DNA from: Myxococcaceae bacterium
Lineage (GTDB): Bacteria > Myxococcota > Myxococcia > Myxococcales > Myxococcaceae
Length of the DNA: 33,867 bases
Direction of reading: 5' to 3'
NCBI GenBank assembly: GCA_025459425.1
Contig: JALOQF010000052.1
Coordinates: 1-33,867 of the forward strand
Below are positions 25,985-32,133 of the stretch, one piece after another. The notes beneath the pieces were generated by a model. The model was not told the origin of the DNA. It searched no databases and saw only the letters and a program-made list of their open reading frames with translations. Within the stretch, counting starts at the first letter, position 1, and every line of letters starts with the position of its first letter. The position numbers and the translations under genes are program-made.

Positions 25985-26815
25985 ATGACGACGCCCGCCA
26001 TCACCCTCGCCGGCCACCGCGTCGGCCCGGGCCTGCCCCTCTTCGTCATCGCCGGGCCCGACGTCATCGAGGGCGCCGACCACGCCGTGCGGCACGCGCA
26101 GACGCTCAAGGCCATCACCCAGCGCCTGGGCGTGCCCTTCGCCTTCAAGTGCAGCTACGACAAGGCGAACCGCACCAGCATCACCTCGTTCCGGGGCCCG
26201 GGCCTCGTGAAGGGCCTCGAGGTGCTCGCCAGGGTGAAGCGTGAGGTGGGGGTGCCCATTCTCACCGACGTGCACGACGTCTCGCAGGTCGCGGCCGTGG
26301 CCGAGGTAGCCGATGTCATCCAGGTGCCGGCGTTCCTCTGCCGCCAGACCGACCTCGTGGTGGCGGTGGCGAAGTCGGGCCGCGGCGTGAACCTCAAGAA
26401 GGGCCAGTTCGTCGCCCCGAAGGACATCGCGCACCAGGCGAAGAAGGCCTTCGACTCGGGCAACCCCAACGTGCTCGTCACCGAGCGCGGCGCGACGTTC
26501 GGCTACAACAACCTCGTCGTCGACATGCGCGGCTTCGGCGTCATGCGCGAGGCGGGCCTGGTGACGTGCTTCGACGCCACCCACTCGGTGCAGCTGCCGT
26601 CGGCGGGGAACGGCGAGACGGCCGGAGAGCGGAAGTTCGTCGGGCTGCTCGCGCGCTCGGCGGCCGCGGCCGGCATCGACGCCCTCTTCACCGAGGTGCA
26701 CGAGAACCCCGACGCCGCGCCCTGTGACGGCCCCTGCAGCCTCACCTTCGAGCTCTTCGAAAAGACGCTCGTCGACGTGCTGGCGATTCGCCGCGCCCTC
26801 GGGCACCAGCCGTGA
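25985..26815 (+). CDS. kdsA: Kdo-8-phosphate synthase
   Basis: The 276-residue TIM-barrel aldolase condenses phosphoenolpyruvate with arabinose-5-phosphate to Kdo-8-phosphate. Family motifs are CSYDKANRTSITSFRGPG, PAFLCRQTDL, KKGQF, FGYNNLVVDMRGF and DATHSVQLP. At the position that is Cys in metal-dependent and Asn in metal-independent enzymes (E. coli Asn26) the protein has Asp26 (AGPDVIEG, codon GAC). Its late loop CDGPCS resembles the metal-independent class. The other metal-ligand positions (His in DATHS, Glu in FTEVHE, Asp in CDGP) are kept. The ATG at 25985 is chosen; a GTG at 25976 overlapping the pyrG stop is an alternative. kdsC overlaps its end by four bases. Confidence 0.95.
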   Translation: MTTPAITLAGHRVGPGLPLFVIAGPDVIEGADHAVRHAQTLKAITQRLGVPFAFKCSYDKANRTSITSFRGPGLVKGLEVLARVKREVGVPILTDVHDVSQVAAVAEVADVIQVPAFLCRQTDLVVAVAKSGRGVNLKKGQFVAPKDIAHQAKKAFDSGNPNVLVTERGATFGYNNLVVDMRGFGVMREAGLVTCFDATHSVQLPSAGNGETAGERKFVGLLARSAAAAGIDALFTEVHENPDAAPCDGPCSLTFELFEKTLVDVLAIRRALGHQP

Positions 26816-27339
26816 CGCTCACCGAGCGCGCGAGCGCCATTCGGCTCGTCGTCTTCGACGTCGACGGCGTGCTGACCGACGGTGGCCTCTGGTACGGGCC
26901 CGACGGCGAGGTGATGAAGCGCTTCGACGTGAAGGACGGTCACGCCATGGTGCTGGCGCGGCTCACCGGGCTGCCCGTCGCGATTCTCACCGCGCGCACG
27001 TCGAAGATCGTCGAGACCCGAGCGAAGGAGCTCCAGCTCGCGAAGGTGTTCCAGGGCCGCCGCGAAAAGGGCCCGGCCCTGATCGAGCTCTGCGCCGAGC
27101 TGAACGCCTCCCCCCACGAGGCAGCCTACATGGGCGATGACGTGAACGATCTACCGGCGATGGCGCACTGCGGGCTGACGGCATGCCCCGCCGACGCGGT
27201 CGCCGAAGTGCGCGAGGCAGTGCACTTCGTGTCGAGCCACCCCGGAGGTCGCGGCGCCGCCCGCGAGCTCATCGAGCTGGTCTTGCGCGCCACCGGCCGC
27301 TGGGAGCAGGCCCTGGCGCACGCACACCCCAGGCCCTGA
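26812..27339 (+). CDS. kdsC: Kdo-8-phosphate phosphatase
   Basis: The 175-residue HAD-superfamily enzyme removes phosphate from Kdo-8-phosphate, the step after KdsA. HAD motif I is VFDVDGVLTDG (14-24), with the nucleophile and general-acid aspartates; motif II is ILTARTSK; motif III/IV is KGPALIE and MGDDVNDLPAM. There is no separate cap domain, as expected for the C0 tetrameric KdsC class. It starts at a GTG that overlaps the kdsA stop (GTGA), indicating coupling. The last 13 codons, stop included, lie in the first copy of an exact 40-bp tandem duplication, so the native C-terminus may have been altered there. Confidence 0.95.
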   Translation: MTLTERASAIRLVVFDVDGVLTDGGLWYGPDGEVMKRFDVKDGHAMVLARLTGLPVAILTARTSKIVETRAKELQLAKVFQGRREKGPALIELCAELNASPHEAAYMGDDVNDLPAMAHCGLTACPADAVAEVREAVHFVSSHPGGRGAARELIELVLRATGRWEQALAHAHPRP

Positions 27340-27381
27340 GGGGGAGCAGGCCCTGGCGCACGCACACCCCAGGCCCTGAGG
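27302..27381. repeat. Exact 40-bp tandem duplication over the kdsC 3' end
   Basis: Bases 27302-27341 are repeated without any change at 27342-27381. The first copy encodes the end of KdsC and its TGA; the second lies just downstream. Each unit contains AGGCCCTG twice. Perfect identity suggests a recent slippage or unequal-exchange event. Confidence 0.97.
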
Positions 27382-27816
27382 GCTGCGCCTTCGGTGGGCA
27401 CCCGACCTCGGGTTCGGCCCAGCTCGACGACGTCGAACGCCGTCACCCGGGTCGGAACGATCTCGACGGCCTTCGAGGCTCGGCGGCTGGAGCCCTGGCC
27501 GCGCTCGAGAAACACGCCGCCTGCCACCTGAAGTGCCAGCCGCTCGGCGCTCGGAGCGTACGACTGGGGCCAACCTCGCACCCGGCGTGTCCGAAGCCGG
27601 CGACGATGACGTCGAATGCCATTCGCTTCGTTGAGAGGCTGCACTCGCGCCCTGGAGCGAGGGTTCGCTCGATGCGATTCGTGCTGCGGCGGCCCTGCTC
27701 TCGCCGCGCGCTGGGGTGCTCGCGGCTCGACGAACGAGCTCGAGGCCGGAGTGATGGGCCGGCGAGCTGCGCGCCCGACCTCGGCGCGAACGCCTGCGAC
27801 GGTGCGGGGGAGCGGC
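27382..27816. other. Gene-free stretch between kdsC and lipoprotein gene
   Basis: About 435 bases separate the tandem duplication from the minus-strand lipoprotein gene. No reading frame here looks intact. It holds the mnmG-like fragment at 27569-27622 and a small perfect hairpin (GAGCGA-GGGT-TCGCTC, 27655-27670). On the minus strand beyond the fragment a different frame stays open with high third-position GC, as if another broken gene were present. I could not identify it. Confidence 0.6.
27569..27622 (-). pseudogene. Severed N-terminus of mnmG (gidA)
   Basis: On the minus strand, from an ATG at 27622, the frame reads MAFDVIVAGFGHAGCEVG. The segment FDVIVxGxGHAGCE is the FAD-binding Rossmann start of MnmG (GidA), the tRNA uridine-34 carboxymethylaminomethyl enzyme, and Gly-His-Ala-Gly-Cys-Glu is characteristic of MnmG and its relative TrmFO. 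MnmG should continue with an Ala-rich helix and the CNPAIGG segment; none of the three minus-strand frames shows these. The homology stops abruptly after about 16 residues of a protein normally about 620 long. The simplest reading is a relic left by a deletion or rearrangement. Assignment rests on this short match only. Confidence 0.6.
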
Positions 27817-29451
27817 TCACCGCCAGCAGACGTTCGTGCACATGCCGCCAGCGCAGTCATCGCTGACGCACTCGCGGTCGCCCATGCACACCTGGCCGCC
27901 CGGCTTGAGCGGAACACAGCTCGCCTGCATGCCACCGGCCGTGAAGGGGCAGTAGGAGCCATCGACACACTGGGGATTCCCGTTCACGCTGCACATGACA
28001 CCGACGCCGACGAAGCTCGGCCGGCACATGCCACCGCCACACGACAGCAGCGAACGACAGTCCGCAGCACTGCCACAGGCTCCGCCCTGGTCGGAGATGG
28101 CTGTACAGGTTCCGCTCACGCACCGCGCGCCAGCGACGCAGACGTCGGAGTTGGTGCCGCAGGGGCTGCCAATGGCCCGGCGCGTGGCGCAGATGCCGTT
28201 GTTGCAGTACTCGCTGTCGAGACAGTTCGGCCCCGTTGGAACGTTCACGACCTGCGACTGCTCGCCCGTGCTGCAGGACCCCAGGGGCTGCGTGTTGAAG
28301 CGGCGCAGGCACCGATCGACGCCGCCATCGGCGGTGAATTCAGTGGCACAGATGAGCTCGTAGTCGGTGCCCGAGCGCGCACACTCGAGGCGGCCCTTCA
28401 CGCACGGAGCGCCCTCGGGCTTCCCGGGCTGGCACGTGCGCGCGTTCGAGGTCGGGTCCGGGCAGATGAGGCCGGCCGCACAGCTCGGGGTGCTGGTGCA
28501 GCCGCCATCTGCGGCGATGCGCTGCTGACACGTCCCAAAGTTGCCGCCGGCAAGCCGGCAATAGGTGCCGGGCGCGCACATCGCGTCACGGCTGCAGGGC
28601 GTGCCCACCCCGGCATCGGCGTTCGTGAAGCCGCGGCAGGTTCCGCATGCCGAGCCGCCCTGCGCGAGGCAGAAGCCACGAGCACACTCGAGGTCGTCGG
28701 AGCACAGACCACCATCGCCCACGACGCCCGTGGTGTACGCGTTCTCGTCGCAGGCCGTCAGCACGAGGTTGAGGTTGCGCTGGCACGACGCCGTCGGGAA
28801 GGCGGCGTCGAGGCAGGTGCGCAGCGCCGTGAGGTTCACCTGGGTGCGGCCGCGCGCGAAACCAGCCTGCGCCTGCTCGCACGACGCGCGCTCACGAGCT
28901 TCGCAGACCGCTCGCTGGCTCGCCGCGACGAGGTTGTTCGCCCGGTAGTCGTTGCCGAAGCCGGGCGCCGCGGAGGTCGTGCAGCGAATGAGGTAGTCGC
29001 ACTCGCGTTGGGCAACCTCTCCGCAGAAGTCGTAGGCCCCGCCGTCCATCGTGGAGCCGCCAGCCGCGCCTCCGGCCGTCATGCCACCGGCTGCACCGCC
29101 CGCCGTCATTCCACCCGCCGCGCCGCCAGCCACCATGCCGCCCGCGGCTCCACCCGCCGTCATGCCCCCGGCATCGCCGCCTGCCGTCATGCCACCCGCA
29201 GCCATGCCGCCGGCCTCACCGCCGCCCGCCGCGCCGCCCGCATCGCCGCCACCTGCAGCGCCACCGGCGCTCCCACCCGCGTCACCGCCGGCAGCGCCCC
29301 CGGCCGCACCACCGCCCGTGGCAGCGCCGCCGCCCGTCCCACCGTCGGGGCACGGCACGCCGTTGCAGTCATCGACGGGCGCGAAGTTGTTGCAGCTGCA
29401 GCTCGCGGTGAAGGCGACCGCGACGACGAGGGCGTGAAGTCGGAGCGTCAT
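27817..29451 (-). CDS. Cysteine-rich lipoprotein with Gly-Ala-Met repeat arm
   Basis: The 544-residue precursor has a signal peptide ending in a lipobox-like TASC (Cys18). A roughly 100-residue Gly/Ala arm with nine-residue units such as GGMTAGGAA follows, then a long cysteine-rich part (about 135-544). That part has many short modules of the form CxxDxxCxxGxxC (for example CSRDAMCAPGTYC, CMGDRECVSDDC), resembling the disulfide-rich modules of myxobacterial secreted proteins. The arm probably spaces the domain away from the outer membrane. No catalytic motif is visible. The ATG at 29451 is chosen for the signal peptide; the frame is open 67 codons upstream but has no secretion signal. Function unknown. 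Confidence 0.82.
   Translation of the reverse strand: MTLRLHALVVAVAFTASCSCNNFAPVDDCNGVPCPDGGTGGGAATGGGAAGGAAGGDAGGSAGGAAGGGDAGGAAGGGEAGGMAAGGMTAGGDAGGMTAGGAAGGMVAGGAAGGMTAGGAAGGMTAGGAAGGSTMDGGAYDFCGEVAQRECDYLIRCTTSAAPGFGNDYRANNLVAASQRAVCEARERASCEQAQAGFARGRTQVNLTALRTCLDAAFPTASCQRNLNLVLTACDENAYTTGVVGDGGLCSDDLECARGFCLAQGGSACGTCRGFTNADAGVGTPCSRDAMCAPGTYCRLAGGNFGTCQQRIAADGGCTSTPSCAAGLICPDPTSNARTCQPGKPEGAPCVKGRLECARSGTDYELICATEFTADGGVDRCLRRFNTQPLGSCSTGEQSQVVNVPTGPNCLDSEYCNNGICATRRAIGSPCGTNSDVCVAGARCVSGTCTAISDQGGACGSAADCRSLLSCGGGMCRPSFVGVGVMCSVNGNPQCVDGSYCPFTAGGMQASCVPLKPGGQVCMGDRECVSDDCAGGMCTNVCWR
29052..29345 (-). repeat. Degenerate 27-bp coding repeat (Gly-Ala-Met arm)
   Basis: Inside the lipoprotein gene the DNA is a degenerate tandem repeat, clearest from 29052 to about 29200 with a 27-base period encoding GGMTAGGAA. 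Copies differ mostly at third codon positions, so selection acts on the protein rather than on the DNA. Copy number is likely to vary between strains. Confidence 0.8.
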
Positions 29452-29557
29452 GGCCGGGCGGCCTAGCCGAAAGTGCCATGACGCGAAAGCCAGCCCGCGC
29501 CGCTCCTTGAACGGCGACAAAGAGGCATGGGAGCCCAGCGCCGCTAGACTGCGTCCC

Positions 29558-30331
29558 ATGGCCACCATCCGGTCGGTTTCCCGCTTGCGAGACATCTTCC
29601 TGAAGGCGGGCCTTGTCGACGAGCTGCAGCTCCGCTCGGCGATGGCGCGCATGGATCAGTGGGGCGGGCGGCTCCCGGCCGTGCTGGTCGACCTGGGCTT
29701 CGTCGACGAGGAGCAGATGACCGAGGTCATCGGGAAGTCGCTCAAGATGCCCGTGACGCACCTCGGCACGGTGGTGAAGGACCCGGCGGCGCTCGCGAAG
29801 GTCGACGTCGCCTTCGCCGAGGAGCACGCCATCTTCCCGGTGCACCTGAAGGACCGGGCGCTCACCCTCGCGATGGCCGACCCGACCGAGCTGAGCGTCA
29901 TCGACGCGGTCGCCGCGAAGGGCAGCGTGCGGGTGGTGCCGGTGCTGGCCTCGGAGAGCGAGATCAAGGCCGTCATCGCGCGCCACTACCGCGGCCTGCA
30001 CGTCGAGCCCCGCTCGTACTCGATGCGCAAGCGCGTGACGTCCGAGGTGCCGAAGTCGGAAGGCGGCGCGCTCGACCCCTCGGTGTTCCAGCTCGACCTG
30101 CGCGCGCCCCCGAAGCCCGGTGACGCGCCGGCCGGCATGCTGTCGCGACCGCCGAGCGCGAACACGATGCTCGACGAGATGTTCTCGGACGGTGAAGCCC
30201 CGGCCGCGACCGCAGGCTTCACCGAGGCCGAGCTGGTGCGGCTCGATGCCTGCCGCCTGAACCAGGAGAAGGCGTCGACCATCATTCGCGCCCTCAACGA
30301 GCTGCTCACCGAGAAGGGCTACCTGCCGTAG
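29558..30331 (+). CDS. Stand-alone MshEN-domain protein
   Basis: The 257-residue protein begins with two tandem MshEN half-motifs: LRDIFLKAGLVDELQL (10-25) and GRLPAVLVDLGFVDEEQM (37-54), followed by KSLKMPVTHL. This is the N-terminal domain of type II secretion and type IV pilus ATPases such as MshE and PilB, which in MshE binds cyclic di-GMP. There is no ATPase domain; the rest is a linker rich in Pro/Ala (about 155-205) and a helical C-terminus (225-257). It may be a cyclic-di-GMP-responsive adaptor, but that is inference. The ATG at 29558 begins just before the domain. Its 3' end overlaps the convergent DCC gene by 13 bases. Confidence 0.82.
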   Translation: MATIRSVSRLRDIFLKAGLVDELQLRSAMARMDQWGGRLPAVLVDLGFVDEEQMTEVIGKSLKMPVTHLGTVVKDPAALAKVDVAFAEEHAIFPVHLKDRALTLAMADPTELSVIDAVAAKGSVRVVPVLASESEIKAVIARHYRGLHVEPRSYSMRKRVTSEVPKSEGGALDPSVFQLDLRAPPKPGDAPAGMLSRPPSANTMLDEMFSDGEAPAATAGFTEAELVRLDACRLNQEKASTIIRALNELLTEKGYLP

Positions 30332-30807
30332 GCCTCGGGAGCGAGGTCTCTCCACGGGTCGGGCGCCGCGCACGCATCGTCGGCGCACCGGCCGCGCCAG
30401 GGCGATGGATCGAGCACCGCCAGCTTCTGCTGGAGCACCTCGTCGGTCTCGAGCGCGAGCAGCTTCGACAGGGCATGTCGATTCGACGACACCACCTCGA
30501 ACAGCGACCGGGCGAACGGGCGCAGCGAGGGGCGCGTCAGCCGCGTGGCCCAGCGCTGGTACCCCTCGAGCGCCCAGAGCGTGATGATCCACGCGTCGGC
30601 GTCGCGGTAGACGCCTCCGTCGTCGTCGATGACGATCAGCTCGGGCCTGGTGCCGGCCTTGTCGAAGTCGCCGAACGCCGCCTTCACCTCGGGCGACTGA
30701 CGCGGCAGACAATGAATGGGAATGCGGTGTCGCTTCTCGGCGATGCGACGCGCGCACTCGCAGCAGAACCCGCAGGTCTCGTCGTACAGCACGCAGAGCG
30801 CGTTCAT
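30319..30807 (-). CDS. DCC (DUF393) thiol-disulfide oxidoreductase-like protein
   Basis: The 162-residue protein starts with VLYDETCGFCCECARRI, the DxxCxxC signature of the DCC/DUF393 family (Cys12 and Cys15), with extra cysteines at 16 and 18. The thioredoxin-like fold is supported by ELIVIDDDGGVYRDADAWI. Family members are predicted thiol-redox proteins, with little direct biochemistry. Its ATG overlaps the stop of the upstream membrane-protein gene by four bases, so the two are translationally coupled. The ATG at 30807 is chosen because the redox motif follows at once; the frame is open further upstream inside the other gene. Confidence 0.87.
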   Translation of the reverse strand: MNALCVLYDETCGFCCECARRIAEKRHRIPIHCLPRQSPEVKAAFGDFDKAGTRPELIVIDDDGGVYRDADAWIITLWALEGYQRWATRLTRPSLRPFARSLFEVVSSNRHALSKLLALETDEVLQQKLAVLDPSPWRGRCADDACAAPDPWRDLAPEAYGR

Positions 30808-31247
30808 GACGTCGCCTCCGCCATGGCCGCGGGCGCCGAGCGCAGGAACTCCGACGGGCGCACCGGCGGCAGCTCCCGACGTTCCTCGCGCGCCCGGGTG
30901 CGAATGCGGTTGAACAGCCAGACGTTGCCGAAGTGCATCAGCCCCAGCAGCAGCAGCACCGTGCCCAGCTCCGAGGCGATGTTCTGGATGACGTCCTGAA
31001 CGGTCGAGACGCCCCACGGGTGCTTCACGCCACGAATCACCCAGCCCGCGTTCACCAGGTAGAAGCCCACCACCAGTAGGTGGTTGACCGCGTCGGCGAG
31101 CGCCTCACGGCCCTTGAAGGTGTCGACGAGGAAGACGCGCCCGTTCTTGAAGAGCGTTCGCCCCACGCCCCAGGTCACCCCGAGCGAGAGGGTCAGGTAC
31201 ACGAGCTGCTGAACGATGAGGTACAGGTTGTTGGTCGACGGCTCCAT
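30804..31247 (-). CDS. Three-helix membrane protein coupled to DCC protein
   Basis: The 147-residue protein has about three hydrophobic helices (residues about 6-32, 45-70, 86-115), an amphipathic loop and a basic, Arg/Glu-rich cytoplasmic C-terminus. I do not recognise a named family. The ATG at 31247 has GGAG nine bases upstream and is preferred over an open frame extending 83 codons upstream across the AT-rich control region. Coupling to the DCC gene suggests it anchors or feeds electrons to that redox protein; this is inference from context. A 6-bp hairpin sits in its leader, and the divergent TetR gene may control it. Confidence 0.75.
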   Translation of the reverse strand: MEPSTNNLYLIVQQLVYLTLSLGVTWGVGRTLFKNGRVFLVDTFKGREALADAVNHLLVVGFYLVNAGWVIRGVKHPWGVSTVQDVIQNIASELGTVLLLLGLMHFGNVWLFNRIRTRAREERRELPPVRPSEFLRSAPAAMAEATS

Positions 31248-31261
31248 GGAGGCTCCAGTGC

Positions 31262-31277
31262 CGGCCCGAAGGGGCCG
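31262..31277 (-). promoter_or_regulatory. Leader hairpin before membrane-protein gene
   Basis: A perfect 6-bp inverted repeat (CGGCCC / GGGCCG, four-base loop) lies 14 bases before the membrane-protein ATG, just upstream of the ribosome site. It could affect transcript stability or translation. No partner structure is obvious. Confidence 0.3.
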
Positions 31278-31329
31278 AACGACGGTCGATACCGAAGCGC
31301 GGACCCGCGGTTTCGCGTTCAAGGTTTGT

Positions 31330-31344
31330 TTCTTCGGGGAAGAA
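31330..31344. promoter_or_regulatory. Palindromic operator candidate TTCTTCGGGGAAGAA
   Basis: TTCTTC-GGG-GAAGAA is a perfect 6-bp inverted repeat between the membrane-protein/DCC pair and the divergent TetR gene. It lies next to a markedly AT-rich stretch (about 31360-31400) that is the best place for promoters. A TetR-type repressor beside a divergent pair commonly binds such a site. Binding is inferred, and one arm alone would fit chance. Confidence 0.35.
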
Positions 31345-31470
31345 GGCACTTCGGAGACATCGATAAACAATTGAATTCGCTGATTTTTAAGTCGAAGTTC
31401 TGATTTCCCCGCATCGTGAGTGAAAAAATCGACGAGCGCCCAGCCAACGGGCCCTCTAGATCTCCTCATC

Positions 31471-32133
31471 GTGGGAAGAGCTGCCGGATCACTCAATCGA
31501 GATCACGCCGAGACGCGGGCCGACCTGGCGCGGCGGCTCGCGCAGCAGCTGCTGACCAACGGCGGCACCCTGCCCAGCCTGCGGACGCTGGCTGAAGGCG
31601 TGGGCGTCGACCCGGGCACGCTGCGGCACTACTTCGACGATCGCCGGGGGGCGGTGCAGGCCGCGATGGAGACCCTGCTCCCCCTCGGCGACGATCAGAA
31701 GGCACGCGCGCTCGCGCTGGCGGCCCTCCCGGTCGAGGCGGCGCTCACCACCCTCCTCACCCGCGTCGTGCAGGCGTGGGAAGGGCTCCTCGGGGCGATG
31801 CACGCGACGGGCTTCGTCGAGGGCATGGTCGATGGATCCATCGGGCAGGCCTACGTGCGCACGATGCTCGAGCCGACGCTCGCCACCGTCGAGGTCCTGC
31901 TCGGCGACTTCCAGGCCCGAAACATGCTGCGCGTGCCCGACGTACGGCTGGGTGCGCTGGCGCTGTTGTCGCCGGTGATGCTCGCGTGCTTCCACCAGGT
32001 GCAGCTGCAGGGCCGGGCCTGCCGGCCGCTGGATCTCGAGGCCTTCGTCACCTCGCACGTGCAGGGCTTCTTGCGTGGCTACGCCGCGCCTTCGTCTTCA
32101 CAGCCGTCCCCGCCTCACCCATCGGAGTCATGA
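31471..32133 (+). CDS. TetR-family transcriptional regulator
   Basis: The 220-residue protein has a TetR-type N-terminal helix-turn-helix (residues about 13-60; the recognition part is LRTLAEGVGVDPGTLRHYFDD) and a helical ligand-binding domain typical of the family. The C-terminal tail is Ser/Pro-rich. The GTG at 31471 leaves about 12 residues before helix 1, which is normal; another GTG at 31420 is possible and neither has a strong ribosome site. The downstream lipoprotein starts within its stop (ATGA), so they are coupled. It probably controls itself, that lipoprotein and the divergent pair. Ligand unknown. Confidence 0.82.
   Translation: MGRAAGSLNRDHAETRADLARRLAQQLLTNGGTLPSLRTLAEGVGVDPGTLRHYFDDRRGAVQAAMETLLPLGDDQKARALALAALPVEAALTTLLTRVVQAWEGLLGAMHATGFVEGMVDGSIGQAYVRTMLEPTLATVEVLLGDFQARNMLRVPDVRLGALALLSPVMLACFHQVQLQGRACRPLDLEAFVTSHVQGFLRGYAAPSSSQPSPPHPSES

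Noticed and set aside
27302..27381. Attachment-site duplication of a mobile element
   Set aside because: The two copies are directly adjacent with nothing between them, and no integrase is nearby.
29052..29437. Plus-strand Pro/Ala-rich ORF (PPAAPPAVM repeats)
   Set aside because: It is the complement of the Gly-Ala-Met arm; codon variation is synonymous in the minus frame instead.
27616..29466. 616-codon plus-strand frame across the Gly-Ala lipoprotein gene
   Set aside because: It is the antisense shadow; the minus strand has a lipobox and regular cysteine modules.
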